Shown: piece after piece, positions 7,376-12,858 of the stretch
Position numbering within the stretch: the first letter of the stretch is position 1
Layout of the letters: each line of letters starts with the position of its first letter
DNA from: SHZI01 sp964417725
GTDB lineage: Bacteria; Pseudomonadota; Gammaproteobacteria; Steroidobacterales; GCA-2729495
Assembly: GCA_964417725.1 (NCBI GenBank)
Contig: CAYQIV010000032.1
Span: forward strand, 1 to 20,991
Length of the DNA stretch: 20,991 bases
Direction of reading: 5' to 3'
The notes under the pieces: generated by a model
Seen by the model: the letters and a program-made list of their open reading frames with translations, nothing else
Database searches by the model: none
Told to the model about the DNA's origin: nothing
Translations under genes and position numbers: made by a program

Positions 7376-8839
7376 GTGCCCAAGGTGGGTTACGCATCGC
7401 TCGTCGAGACGCTGCGTCTTCGCGTGTCGCCACCTGCCCGGCCGGCCTTTGTCGATACGTCGGTGAACCGCCGGGTAGATACGGCGGATCGCATCCTGTT
7501 TCCCACCGGCGTTGCCCTTGCGGACACGCCCCTGGGGCATCTGGAGTTTGCGCTGCGGCACGAGGGCATCGACCTGGCCATCATTGCCAGCGCCCTCCCG
7601 GCGATTGGCGCCGCCCCGATCGTCGAGCGGCTGCGCCAGAGCCCCAATGGAGAATACATCCGGCGGGCGGCGTTTCTCTGGGAGTGGCTGGGCGGGTCTG
7701 CGCTCGATGCGGGGGTCAGCGTCGCAGGGTCTTACGTCGATCTGTTCGATGCCGGGGAATACGTCGTTGCCGATCATTCGCTGCGCGCACCGGCCTGGCG
7801 GGTCAACAACAATGCCCTGGGCACGGCATTCTTCTGCCCCACGGTCCGTCGGTCGGTGTGTCCGGCGCCTGGCTGGCTCGACAGCATGATGGCGCGCGCC
7901 GGCGAACTCACCGAAAGCTCCCGGCACTCGGGGCTTTACGATCGCGCCATCCAGTATCTGTACCTCTCCGAAACCCGGAGCAGCTTCGCCATCGAGCACG
8001 AGGCTCCCAGCGCCAGCAAGGAAGAACGCTTCGTCCAGATCCTGCGCCGCTCGGGTGATGTCTCCGTCATCTCGGAAGACTCGTTGGTGGCCATCCAGAA
8101 TGCCGTAGTCCGCGACGATTTTTCCAGGGAGGCGAGCTATCGGACGCGTCAGAACTGGCTCGAAGACCGACTCGGCCGGATAGCCTTCCTGCCGCATCCG
8201 GTGCACGGGCTGCGCGAGACGATGGCCGGCTGGGAGGCCTTCGTCAACGACCGCGAGCGCGGCGTCGATCCACTGGTCAAGGCGGCCTGCGGCGCGTTCG
8301 GCTTCGTCCATCTGCACCCGTTCATGGACGGAAACGGGCGTTTGCACCGCTTCATGATTCACCACCTGCTGGCGCAAAGCGGCCTGATACCCGGAGGAAT
8401 GGTCATTCCGGTTTCGGCTGTCATCATGAAGCACATACCGGAGTACCGGGACGTGCTCGATGCGTTTTCCGCTCCGGTCACGCGCCTCTGGAACTATCGC
8501 CGGACCGACGAAGAGCCCGTCATCATCGAAGCGCCCGGCGCAGCGTCGTACCGCTTCTTCGACGCGAGCCGCGAAGTGGCGTTTCTGGGCCGGATGATCG
8601 CCGAAGCCGTGGAGCAGGAAATCCCACGCGAGCTGGCCTGGCTCACCGGCTACGACCGGGCTCTGGAACGGATCGAAGCCGCTTTCGACCTGCCCGCACG
8701 GGACATCGGCAAGCTGATCCGCATGATCGTGGGCAACAACGGCCAGCTCGCCAAGGGAAAGCGCAAGCAGTTCGCGTACCTGCCGGACGACGTGCTCGAG
8801 GGCATCGAGGCGATGGTTCGGGAATCGTTCGGAGAGTAG
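7376..8839 (+). CDS. Fic-domain AMP-transferase with N-terminal inhibitory motif
   Basis: A 487-residue protein. The Fic core carries HPFMDGNGRLHR (residues ~314-325), with the catalytic His and the phosphate-binding GNGR. Upstream, near residues 202-209, SSFAIEHE matches the (S/T)xxxE(G/N) inhibitory helix that blocks the ATP site in class II Fic proteins, so activity is probably self-restrained. The C-terminal ~100 residues look like a winged-helix region (ARDIGKLIRMIVGNNGQLAKG). Such proteins attach AMP to hydroxyl side chains of target proteins; the target here is unknown. The GTG start is preceded by GGAGA. A truncated copy of the first ~75 codons lies at 1112. Palindrome copy E follows the stop by 72 nt. 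Confidence 0.9.
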   Translation: MPKVGYASLVETLRLRVSPPARPAFVDTSVNRRVDTADRILFPTGVALADTPLGHLEFALRHEGIDLAIIASALPAIGAAPIVERLRQSPNGEYIRRAAFLWEWLGGSALDAGVSVAGSYVDLFDAGEYVVADHSLRAPAWRVNNNALGTAFFCPTVRRSVCPAPGWLDSMMARAGELTESSRHSGLYDRAIQYLYLSETRSSFAIEHEAPSASKEERFVQILRRSGDVSVISEDSLVAIQNAVVRDDFSREASYRTRQNWLEDRLGRIAFLPHPVHGLRETMAGWEAFVNDRERGVDPLVKAACGAFGFVHLHPFMDGNGRLHRFMIHHLLAQSGLIPGGMVIPVSAVIMKHIPEYRDVLDAFSAPVTRLWNYRRTDEEPVIIEAPGAASYRFFDASREVAFLGRMIAEAVEQEIPRELAWLTGYDRALERIEAAFDLPARDIGKLIRMIVGNNGQLAKGKRKQFAYLPDDVLEGIEAMVRESFGE

Positions 8840-8911
8840 GGAAGCACGCCTGCCGGCAGCAGGCGGCCCGCCGGCAGCAGGCATGCCGGGCACAGACCCG
8901 CAACCCCGACC

Positions 8912-8979
8912 CGCAACCGTTTGTTGCGTCTCCGCTCGTAAAACGCATTCCACGCACGAAAACGCATCATTCGGTTGCG
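8912..8979 (+). repeat. 68-bp palindromic element, copy E
   Basis: It starts CGCAACCGTTTGTTGCGTCT and ends AACGCATCATTCGGTTGCG. Its 5' tip is duplicated: GACCCGCAACC occurs at 8895-8905 and again at 8908-8918. GC-rich direct repeats (GCCGGCAGCAGGC, 8852-8864 and 8870-8882) lie between it and the Fic stop and could form a further stem, but no T-run follows. Confidence 0.9.
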
Positions 8980-9027
8980 GGGCTATCAGCGGTACCGACC
9001 GATGGTGACCTGCACAGAAATGCGGGC

Positions 9028-9081
9028 TGGACACGACACCAAGCCCAAACCATAATGACCATATCAATCAACACGACCATA
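9028..9081 (+). promoter_or_regulatory. Promoter and direct-repeat operator of the Phd/PIN pair
   Basis: TGGACA (9028-9033), a 17-bp spacer and CATAAT (9051-9056) each match the sigma-70 consensus at five of six bases, giving a start near 9063. Two direct copies of GACCATA (9057-9063 and 9075-9081), 18 bp apart, lie around the start and before the ATG at 9090. They fit an autoregulatory antitoxin-binding site. Confidence 0.55.
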
Positions 9082-9089
9082 CGTACCAC

Positions 9090-9362
9090 ATGATCACTGA
9101 AGTCAACGCCGTGAACTTCCGGCAGAACCTGGGCGAAATGTTGAACCAGGTGCAGTACCGCAACGACAGCATCGTCATCAACAAGGACGGCAAGCCGGTC
9201 GCGGCCCTGGTCGATGCCGAGCTGTTCGCCCGTATCCGCCGCATGCGCGACCGCTTCGATGCGCTCAGCGGCCGGATTGCCGATGCGTATGCCGATGTGC
9301 CGCCCGAGGAAGGCCTGGCCGAAATCGACGCGGCGGTGGCGGCGGAGCGAAAGCAGCGCTGA
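9090..9362 (+). CDS. Phd/YefM-family antitoxin
   Basis: A 90-residue protein. The N-terminal part (EVNAVNFRQNLGEMLNQVQY, then DSIVINKDGKPVAALVDAEL) is the Phd/YefM DNA-binding and dimer fold; the charged, less ordered C-terminal tail (residues ~50-90) is where these antitoxins wrap their toxin. It should neutralise the PIN protein encoded next and repress the pair's own promoter. The stop TGA overlaps the toxin ATG by one base, typical of a coupled type II toxin-antitoxin pair. Confidence 0.88.
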   Translation: MITEVNAVNFRQNLGEMLNQVQYRNDSIVINKDGKPVAALVDAELFARIRRMRDRFDALSGRIADAYADVPPEEGLAEIDAAVAAERKQR

Positions 9363-9775
9363 TGCCGCGACTGCGCGTCGTGCTCGATACCAACGTGCTG
9401 GTGTCGGGCCTGGCCTATCCGGGCAGCGTGCCGGGGTGCATCGTCACCGCATGGCGTCAGGGCAGCCTGGACGTGGTGCTGTCGCGCTACATCCTGGACG
9501 AGATGATCAGAGTGCTGCCGCGTCTGCCCAGAATCCGGATGACGCCGGCGGAAATCCGCGACCTGGCCGACAGCTTCATGTTCCTGGCCGATGTCGTCGA
9601 GCCGGAAGGCGAGCAGGACGCGAATCTGCGCGACCCGGCCGATCAGCCGGTGTTGCTCACGCTGTCGGCTGCGAAGGCCGATTACCTGATTACCGGCGAC
9701 AGGGACTTGCTGGCGTTGGCGAAGCAGTACCCCATCGTTACGCCCACAGAATTCTGGGTGCGGCACGGAGGTTGA
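9362..9775 (+). CDS. PIN-domain toxin (type II toxin-antitoxin)
   Basis: A 137-residue PIN-family ribonuclease. The first acidic residue lies in VVLDTNVLVSGL, the central acids in RYILDEMIRVL, and the last in DYLITGDRDLLAL followed by VTPTEFW, all standard for the COG1569-type 'putative toxin component' branch. It would cleave RNA when free of antitoxin. Start and coupling with the Phd gene are clear from the ATGA-type junction. The product looks complete. Palindrome copy F begins only 18 nt after the stop. Confidence 0.88.
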   Translation: MPRLRVVLDTNVLVSGLAYPGSVPGCIVTAWRQGSLDVVLSRYILDEMIRVLPRLPRIRMTPAEIRDLADSFMFLADVVEPEGEQDANLRDPADQPVLLTLSAAKADYLITGDRDLLALAKQYPIVTPTEFWVRHGG

Positions 9776-9793
9776 TCAGAAATCCACCGCCCC

Positions 9794-9861
9794 CGCAACA
9801 AAACGTTGCGTTTCCGCCCGTAGAACGCTTTCCACGCACGAAAACGCATCATTTGGTTGCA
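9794..9861 (+). repeat. 68-bp palindromic element, copy F
   Basis: It starts CGCAACAAAACGTTGCGTTT and ends AACGCATCATTTGGTTGCA. It is 18 nt downstream of the PIN toxin stop. The flank to 9888 matches the flank of copy D to 7245 with two mismatches. Confidence 0.9.
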
Positions 9862-9888
9862 GGGCAGCCTCGACACCCCGCGCCAGCA

Positions 9889-10095
9889 GATCTACCGCGG
9901 GACATCGAGGCCCGACGGCTGGACGCTGTACCACGCCCGGTCCGAGCCGCTCGAAGGACTGGTGGGGCGCACGCCCGCCCGTGATGGTTCGGCCACGGCC
10001 GGCCGGGGTACGGGCCCGCGCCATCGCAGACCAGCAGCGACGAAGAAGAGGCGAGTTGTCGCGGACCAGGAGAGTCGTGACAGGGGTTCGTCCAG
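9889..10095 (+). other. Non-coding stretch
   Basis: This GC-rich stretch lies between palindrome F with its shared flank and the stop of the minus-strand DUF2442 gene. Reading frames here have low-complexity Arg/Pro/Ala composition, and I see no gene, promoter or structured repeat. Confidence 0.4.
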
Positions 10096-10527
10096 TCAGA
10101 CGGCCGCCAGGTTGCGTGACTTGCGCGGCCGGCCGCCCAGTCGACCGTTGTTGCGGGCCGCCGCAGCCTTGGCCTCGCTCGTCTTGCGCCCGCCGGCGCT
10201 GCCCAGTTCTGCGGCTCTCCAGCGCCTGGAGCCGAGCAGGCCCTGGAGCAGCGCGGGCAGATAGAGGTCTGCATCGAGCCGCGGAAAGTGGACGCCCAAA
10301 CCGGACGGGCTGATCTCGATCTCGCCGAGTTGTCGCGGTGTGGCCTGTTGCAGTTCCTGCGCCGCCTCCGGGTGGAAAGCGATCTCCAGACCGCTGGAAA
10401 GCGCGATCACGATCCGGTTCCGCCTGCGATCGTATCGAGCCGTCTTCGCCACCGGCCCCGCACGAAGCCGGCTCGCCGCGCGGCGAGCAGCAAGATCGAA
10501 ATCTTCGTCAAGCATGACTGTAGGCAT
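10096..10527 (-). CDS. DUF2442 domain protein
   Basis: A 143-residue protein, taking the ATG at 10527 (MPTVMLDEDFDLAARR). A longer frame exists upstream but lacks family similarity. The middle reads YDRRRNRIVIALSSGLEI, then FHPEAAQELQ and EISPSGLGVHFPRLDADLYL, the recognisable DUF2442 core. The tail SAGGRKTSEAKAAAARNNGR and then LGGRPRK is a basic, Ala-rich extension seen on long members of the family. Function is not established; such genes often accompany DUF4160 genes in toxin-antitoxin-like pairs, but no DUF4160 gene is visible in 10528-10812. It is on the opposite strand to its neighbours. Confidence 0.75.
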   Translation of the reverse strand: MPTVMLDEDFDLAARRAASRLRAGPVAKTARYDRRRNRIVIALSSGLEIAFHPEAAQELQQATPRQLGEIEISPSGLGVHFPRLDADLYLPALLQGLLGSRRWRAAELGSAGGRKTSEAKAAAARNNGRLGGRPRKSRNLAAV

Positions 10528-10743
10528 TCTAATAGAAACCCAAGCAGTTTGGGTAAAACGAACGCCGGTAATAAAGATCTGCGCGAGCGTCCTGGAATCA
10601 GTTCCGCACTCTATGGCGCCAACGTGGCGCATGCACTCGACCTGATGGCCTGCTCGCGCCCGACGAAAGGCCTGCTCCCGCCCAACGACGAAAAGATCAA
10701 GGAGAAGAGTGGGGCGCACTGCCGCGTCACGTCGTAACCACAC

Positions 10744-10754
10744 TGCGGTAGCGT
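10744..10754 (+). promoter_or_regulatory. ops-like 11-mer, copy 1
   Basis: TGCGGTAGCGT differs from the RfaH-recruiting ops core GGCGGTAGCGT at one base. It lies upstream of the antitoxin remnant and the small RNA, not of a polysaccharide operon, so it may be chance. It shares CACTGCGGTAGC with the site at 12494-12505. Confidence 0.25.
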
Positions 10755-10812
10755 TTCCGGCCGCGTCATGTGATCAGCCTGCGCAGAGCCAACCGTCACG
10801 AATGGAATCGTT

Positions 10813-10911
10813 ATGCCGCGCAAACCGGATCCTGAACGGATCGACGCCGACGCCCCGGAGGCCACGGCCGACTGGTTCGAGCGCGCCCGCATTCGAGCGC
10901 GCCCGCAGTGA
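10813..10911 (+). pseudogene. DUF4415 (BrnA-like) antitoxin N-terminal fragment
   Basis: The ATG opens a 32-residue frame starting MPRKPDPERIDADAPEATAD and continuing WFERARIRARPQ before TGA. The start resembles the N-terminus of DUF4415 antitoxins (MPRKPxPE...D...FxxARP). The ribbon-helix-helix half is absent. A perfect 16-bp tandem duplication (TTCGAGCGCGCCCGCA, starting near 10880) sits where the frame is lost and may mark the breakage. No toxin gene adjoins it. Confidence 0.5.
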
Positions 10912-10942
10912 CGCCCCAGTAGTTCCTTGCTACAATTGCAGA
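10908..10942 (+). promoter_or_regulatory. Extended -10 promoter for a short structured RNA
   Basis: The -35-like GTGACG (10908-10913), a 17-bp spacer and TACAAT (10931-10936) preceded by TG one base earlier make an extended -10 promoter. The predicted start is A10942. It overlaps the stop of the antitoxin fragment. Confidence 0.5.
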
Positions 10943-11003
10943 CTACTACCCCGACGGCTTCGGCTGTCGGGCGCGGGGCCTCTTCGGAGGCCCCTGCTTT
11001 TTT
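10942..11003 (+). ncRNA. Predicted ~62-nt RNA with two UUCG-capped hairpins
   Basis: From the predicted start at 10942 the RNA would hold hairpin 1 (10950-10971: 9-bp stem CCCGACGGC/GCTGTCGGG with one G-U pair, loop TTCG) and hairpin 2 (10975-10994: 8-bp perfect stem GGGGCCTC/GAGGCCCC, loop TTCG), then a T-run. No open reading frame of note lies within it. It could be a free small RNA, or an attenuated leader of the NYN reading frame 20 nt further on. Sequence alone does not separate these. Confidence 0.5.
10975..11003 (+). terminator. Rho-independent terminator
   Basis: A perfect 8-bp GC-rich stem with a TTCG tetraloop (10975-10994) is followed after three bases by six T (10998-11003). This is the clearest intrinsic terminator in the window. 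Confidence 0.8.
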
Positions 11004-11022
11004 GCGCAGTACTAACAATTAG

Positions 11023-11598
11023 GTCCGCGGTACGCCGTGGAAATGGCTCGATCCGGTAGCGCTGTTCGAGAAGGTGCTCGGACCGCAAAACGAGTTGGTG
11101 AAAGTCAAGTACTTCACCGCGCGCGTGCAACCTTCGCCTCGCGATCCGGAGGTGAACGTCCGCCAGGACGCCTACCTTCGCGCCTTGCAGGCACACTGTC
11201 CTCTGGTGGAGTTGTATTACGGACAGTTTCTGCGCCACCGGGTATCGATGGAGCACGCCAATCCGCCGCCGGCGAGTGTCGAGGTCTGGAGGAACGAAGA
11301 AAAGGGCTCCGACGTAAATCTCGCGCTGCACCTTCTAAACGATTCGTGGCTCAGCGCCTACGACTGCGCGGTAGTCGTCTCCAACGACTCGGATCTGGCC
11401 GAGTCGCTGCGACTCGTCAGGGCGCAAAATCACAAGCTCGTCGGGCTCGTGACCCCGGGCGCGCCGAAGCGCAAGACTTCACGCCAGCTTCGCCAGCATG
11501 CGAATTTCTTGAAACCCATCCGCACCTGGATGCTGGAAGCGAGTCAGCTGCCCGAGGTTATTCCCGGGACGAGTATTCACAAGCCGGGCGGTTGGTGA
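11023..11598 (+). pseudogene. NYN-domain (LabA/DUF88-like) protein, N-terminus missing
   Basis: The frame is closed by TAG at 11020-11022 and opens VRGTPWKWLDPVALFEKVLG; the first usable start is a GTG at 11074. The remainder is well kept: KVKYFTARVQPSPRDPE, EKGSDVNLALHLLNDSW, then DCAVVVSNDSDLAESLRLV, the NYN acidic motifs, to residue ~190. Family members begin with a short strand carrying the first catalytic Asp (typically xVDGFNLYxG), which is absent here. NYN proteins are PIN-like nucleases, so loss of this Asp should disable catalysis. A shorter product from GTG 11074 is possible but would be incomplete. The break point lies about 20 nt after the terminator. Confidence 0.7.
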
Positions 11599-11820
11599 GG
11601 CCCAGTTGATGCCAGATGTTCAAGCGTGCGCGCCTGGCGGCCGGGGTGCCGCCGGACCCACTCCTCGAGCGGCGCCGAGCGCGCCCGCATCGTGCCGACA
11701 CCCGCGAGAATGCCGTCGGCGCTGATCGAGCGCGCGCGTTGCCGCTTCGAGTCGCAGGGTGCCACGCCGCCGCATTAACCGGCCGCACCCGCAACGCCAG
11801 GCATCAGCGGCCATGCCCGC
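11599..11820 (+). other. No recognisable gene; possible short minus-strand frame
   Basis: A 62-codon minus-strand frame (GTG at 11765 to 11577) reads DGILAGVGTMRARSAPLEEW and onward, with more protein-like composition than its neighbours, but I cannot assign it and it overlaps the NYN 3' end. Otherwise the stretch shows only GC-rich filler before palindrome copy G. Confidence 0.25.
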
Positions 11821-11888
11821 TGCAACCAAACGTTGCGTTTCCGCGCGTGGAACGCATTCCACGCGTGAAAACGCAACATTCGGTTGCC
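11821..11888 (+). repeat. 68-bp palindromic element, copy G
   Basis: It starts TGCAACCAAACGTTGCGTTT and ends AACGCAACATTCGGTTGCC. The centre CGCGCGTGGAA / TTCCACGCGTG pairs better than in other copies, because two changes close an internal loop seen elsewhere. It is 222 nt after the NYN stop and is the last copy; none follows in the remaining 9 kb. The 108 bp from here to the next promoter show nothing else. Confidence 0.9.
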
Positions 11889-11996
11889 GGCCAACCGCAC
11901 GCGTGCCGTCACCGCTGCCGCGCGATGCGGGCCAGCCGCCCGCCTGCCGCCTGCCGGCGACAGTCGGCACATCCGCAACACCCAACCACCAAACCA

Positions 11997-12043
11997 GTTC
12001 ACCCGCTGAACACATGCTGCTAGCATCGGTTCAATGCCTGAAC
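11997..12043 (+). promoter_or_regulatory. Second copy of the operator-flanked leaderless promoter
   Basis: The -35-like TTCACC (11998-12003), 17-bp spacer and -10-like TAGCAT (12021-12026) are placed exactly as at 3910-3938. GTTCA-N5-TGAAC repeats cover 11997-12011 and 12029-12043, again 32 bp apart, the second over the ATG at 12034. The spacers differ in bases while the operators and their spacing are unchanged, which suggests constraint. Confidence 0.65.
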
Positions 12044-12408
12044 GCGCCGACTCCGACCCCAACCCCCAGACCGCCGGCCCAGCGCCCGGCCAACCGGGCT
12101 GGCACGTCGTCTACACCAAGCCCCGCCAGGCACGCCTGGCCGAGCAGAACCTGCTGCGCCAGCGCGACGAAACCTGGCTCTCCACGATCGGCAAGTGGAC
12201 GCGCCGCGCCCCGCTGCGTGCCACGCTCGGAGCCGAGCACCCGCTGCGCCCCGGCGCGCGCGTGCGCGTGGTGGCCGGACCCTTCGCCGGGCTGCAGGCG
12301 CTGGTGACCGCAAGCGCCGCGCGCCGGGTGGAGATTTTCCTGAGCCTGCTGGGCCCCGACGCGCGCGTGAGCGTGCGCCGGGAGCAGCCCGAGCCGCTTC
12401 CGGCCTGA
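12034..12408 (+). CDS. Shortened RfaH/NusG-like paralogue with two internal deletions
   Basis: A 124-residue protein aligned to the 180-residue copy at 3946. The start (WHVVYTKPRQARLAEQNLL, then TIGKWTRRA) and the KOW domain (GARVRVVAGPFAGLQALV) are kept. Two in-frame segments are missing: 27 residues containing the MFPRYLFL hallmark, and 31 residues ahead of EHPLRPG; a short PLRATLGA piece remains between them. The NGN core that binds RNA polymerase should therefore be incomplete, so antitermination activity is doubtful. The open frame and complete promoter show it is either recently damaged or kept as a variant. It is followed by the EPS-type MarR regulator. Confidence 0.7.
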   Translation: MPERADSDPNPQTAGPAPGQPGWHVVYTKPRQARLAEQNLLRQRDETWLSTIGKWTRRAPLRATLGAEHPLRPGARVRVVAGPFAGLQALVTASAARRVEIFLSLLGPDARVSVRREQPEPLPA

Positions 12409-12421
12409 TTCGCCCGAGCGC

Positions 12422-12440
12422 GCGAAGCCGCCGGCTTCGC
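12422..12440 (+). promoter_or_regulatory. Perfect hairpin in the leader of the MarR-type gene
   Basis: GCGAAGCC-GCC-GGCTTCGC forms an 8-bp stem with a 3-nt loop, 13 nt after the RfaH-like stop. There is no T-run, so it is not a standard intrinsic terminator; it may be a pause or stability element. Confidence 0.4.
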
Positions 12441-12496
12441 CGCACGAACCAGGCCCGGAGGCCACCGCCGCGTGCGGCCTCGAACGAGGCGCGCAC

Positions 12497-12507
12497 TGCG
12501 GTAGCCA
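12497..12507 (+). promoter_or_regulatory. ops-like 11-mer, copy 2
   Basis: TGCGGTAGCCA matches the first part of the ops core (GCGGTAGC) and lies 6 nt before the MarR-type start, in the leader of a long polysaccharide operon following an RfaH-like gene, where an ops site is expected. The match is imperfect at the 3' side. Confidence 0.3.
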
Positions 12508-12513
12508 TTCAAG

Positions 12514-12858
12514 ATGAACGAACGACCCAGCCCCGAACCCGCGCAGGAGGAGACGCTCTTCCACGTGCTGCGCACGCTCGAAGCCAACCCGCGCACCAGC
12601 CAGCGCGAACTGGCCGACTCGATGGGCATGAGCCTGGGCAAGGCGAACTACTGCCTGAAAGCGCTGTTGGACAAGGGCCTGATCAAGATGCAGAACTTCC
12701 GCAACAGCCGCAACAAGCTGGCCTACGCCTACCTGCTCACCCCGGCCGGCGTGGCGGCGAAGACGAGCCTCACGGCGCGGTTCCTGAAGCGGAAGATGGC
12801 CGAGTACGAGGCGTTGAGGGTGGAGATCGAGGAGTTGAGGCGGGAGGTGGGGGAGTGA
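12514..12858 (+). CDS. MarR-family EPS-associated transcriptional regulator
   Basis: A 114-residue winged-helix protein. Residues ~12-80 carry ETLFHVLRTLEANP, TSQRELADSMGMSLGKANYC (the helix-turn-helix) and LLDKGLIKMQNFRNS, then the wing KLAYAYLLTPAGV. The last ~30 residues (KRKMAEYEALRVEIEELRRE) form a coiled-coil tail. This matches the small MarR subgroup found at the head of exopolysaccharide loci (TIGR04176-like), which probably controls those loci. The start codon lies inside a dyad with TTCA/TGAAC half-sites like the operators above, but with a 3-bp spacer. The FkbM gene begins with a GTG overlapping its stop (GTGA). Confidence 0.88.
   Translation: MNERPSPEPAQEETLFHVLRTLEANPRTSQRELADSMGMSLGKANYCLKALLDKGLIKMQNFRNSRNKLAYAYLLTPAGVAAKTSLTARFLKRKMAEYEALRVEIEELRREVGE

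Noticed and set aside
7253..9067. A 604-codon minus-strand open frame opposite the Fic gene
   Set aside because: It is antisense to a gene with complete Fic motifs, has no recognisable domain, and arises from the high-GC codon bias of the real strand.
10528..10743. N-terminal extension of the DUF2442 protein up to 10743
   Set aside because: The added residues show no family similarity, and the ATG at 10527 starts where DUF2442 members normally begin.
803..11888. The 68-bp palindromes as ordinary intrinsic terminators
   Set aside because: They lack a following T-run, and copy C sits inside an apparent operon; length and conservation exceed normal terminators.
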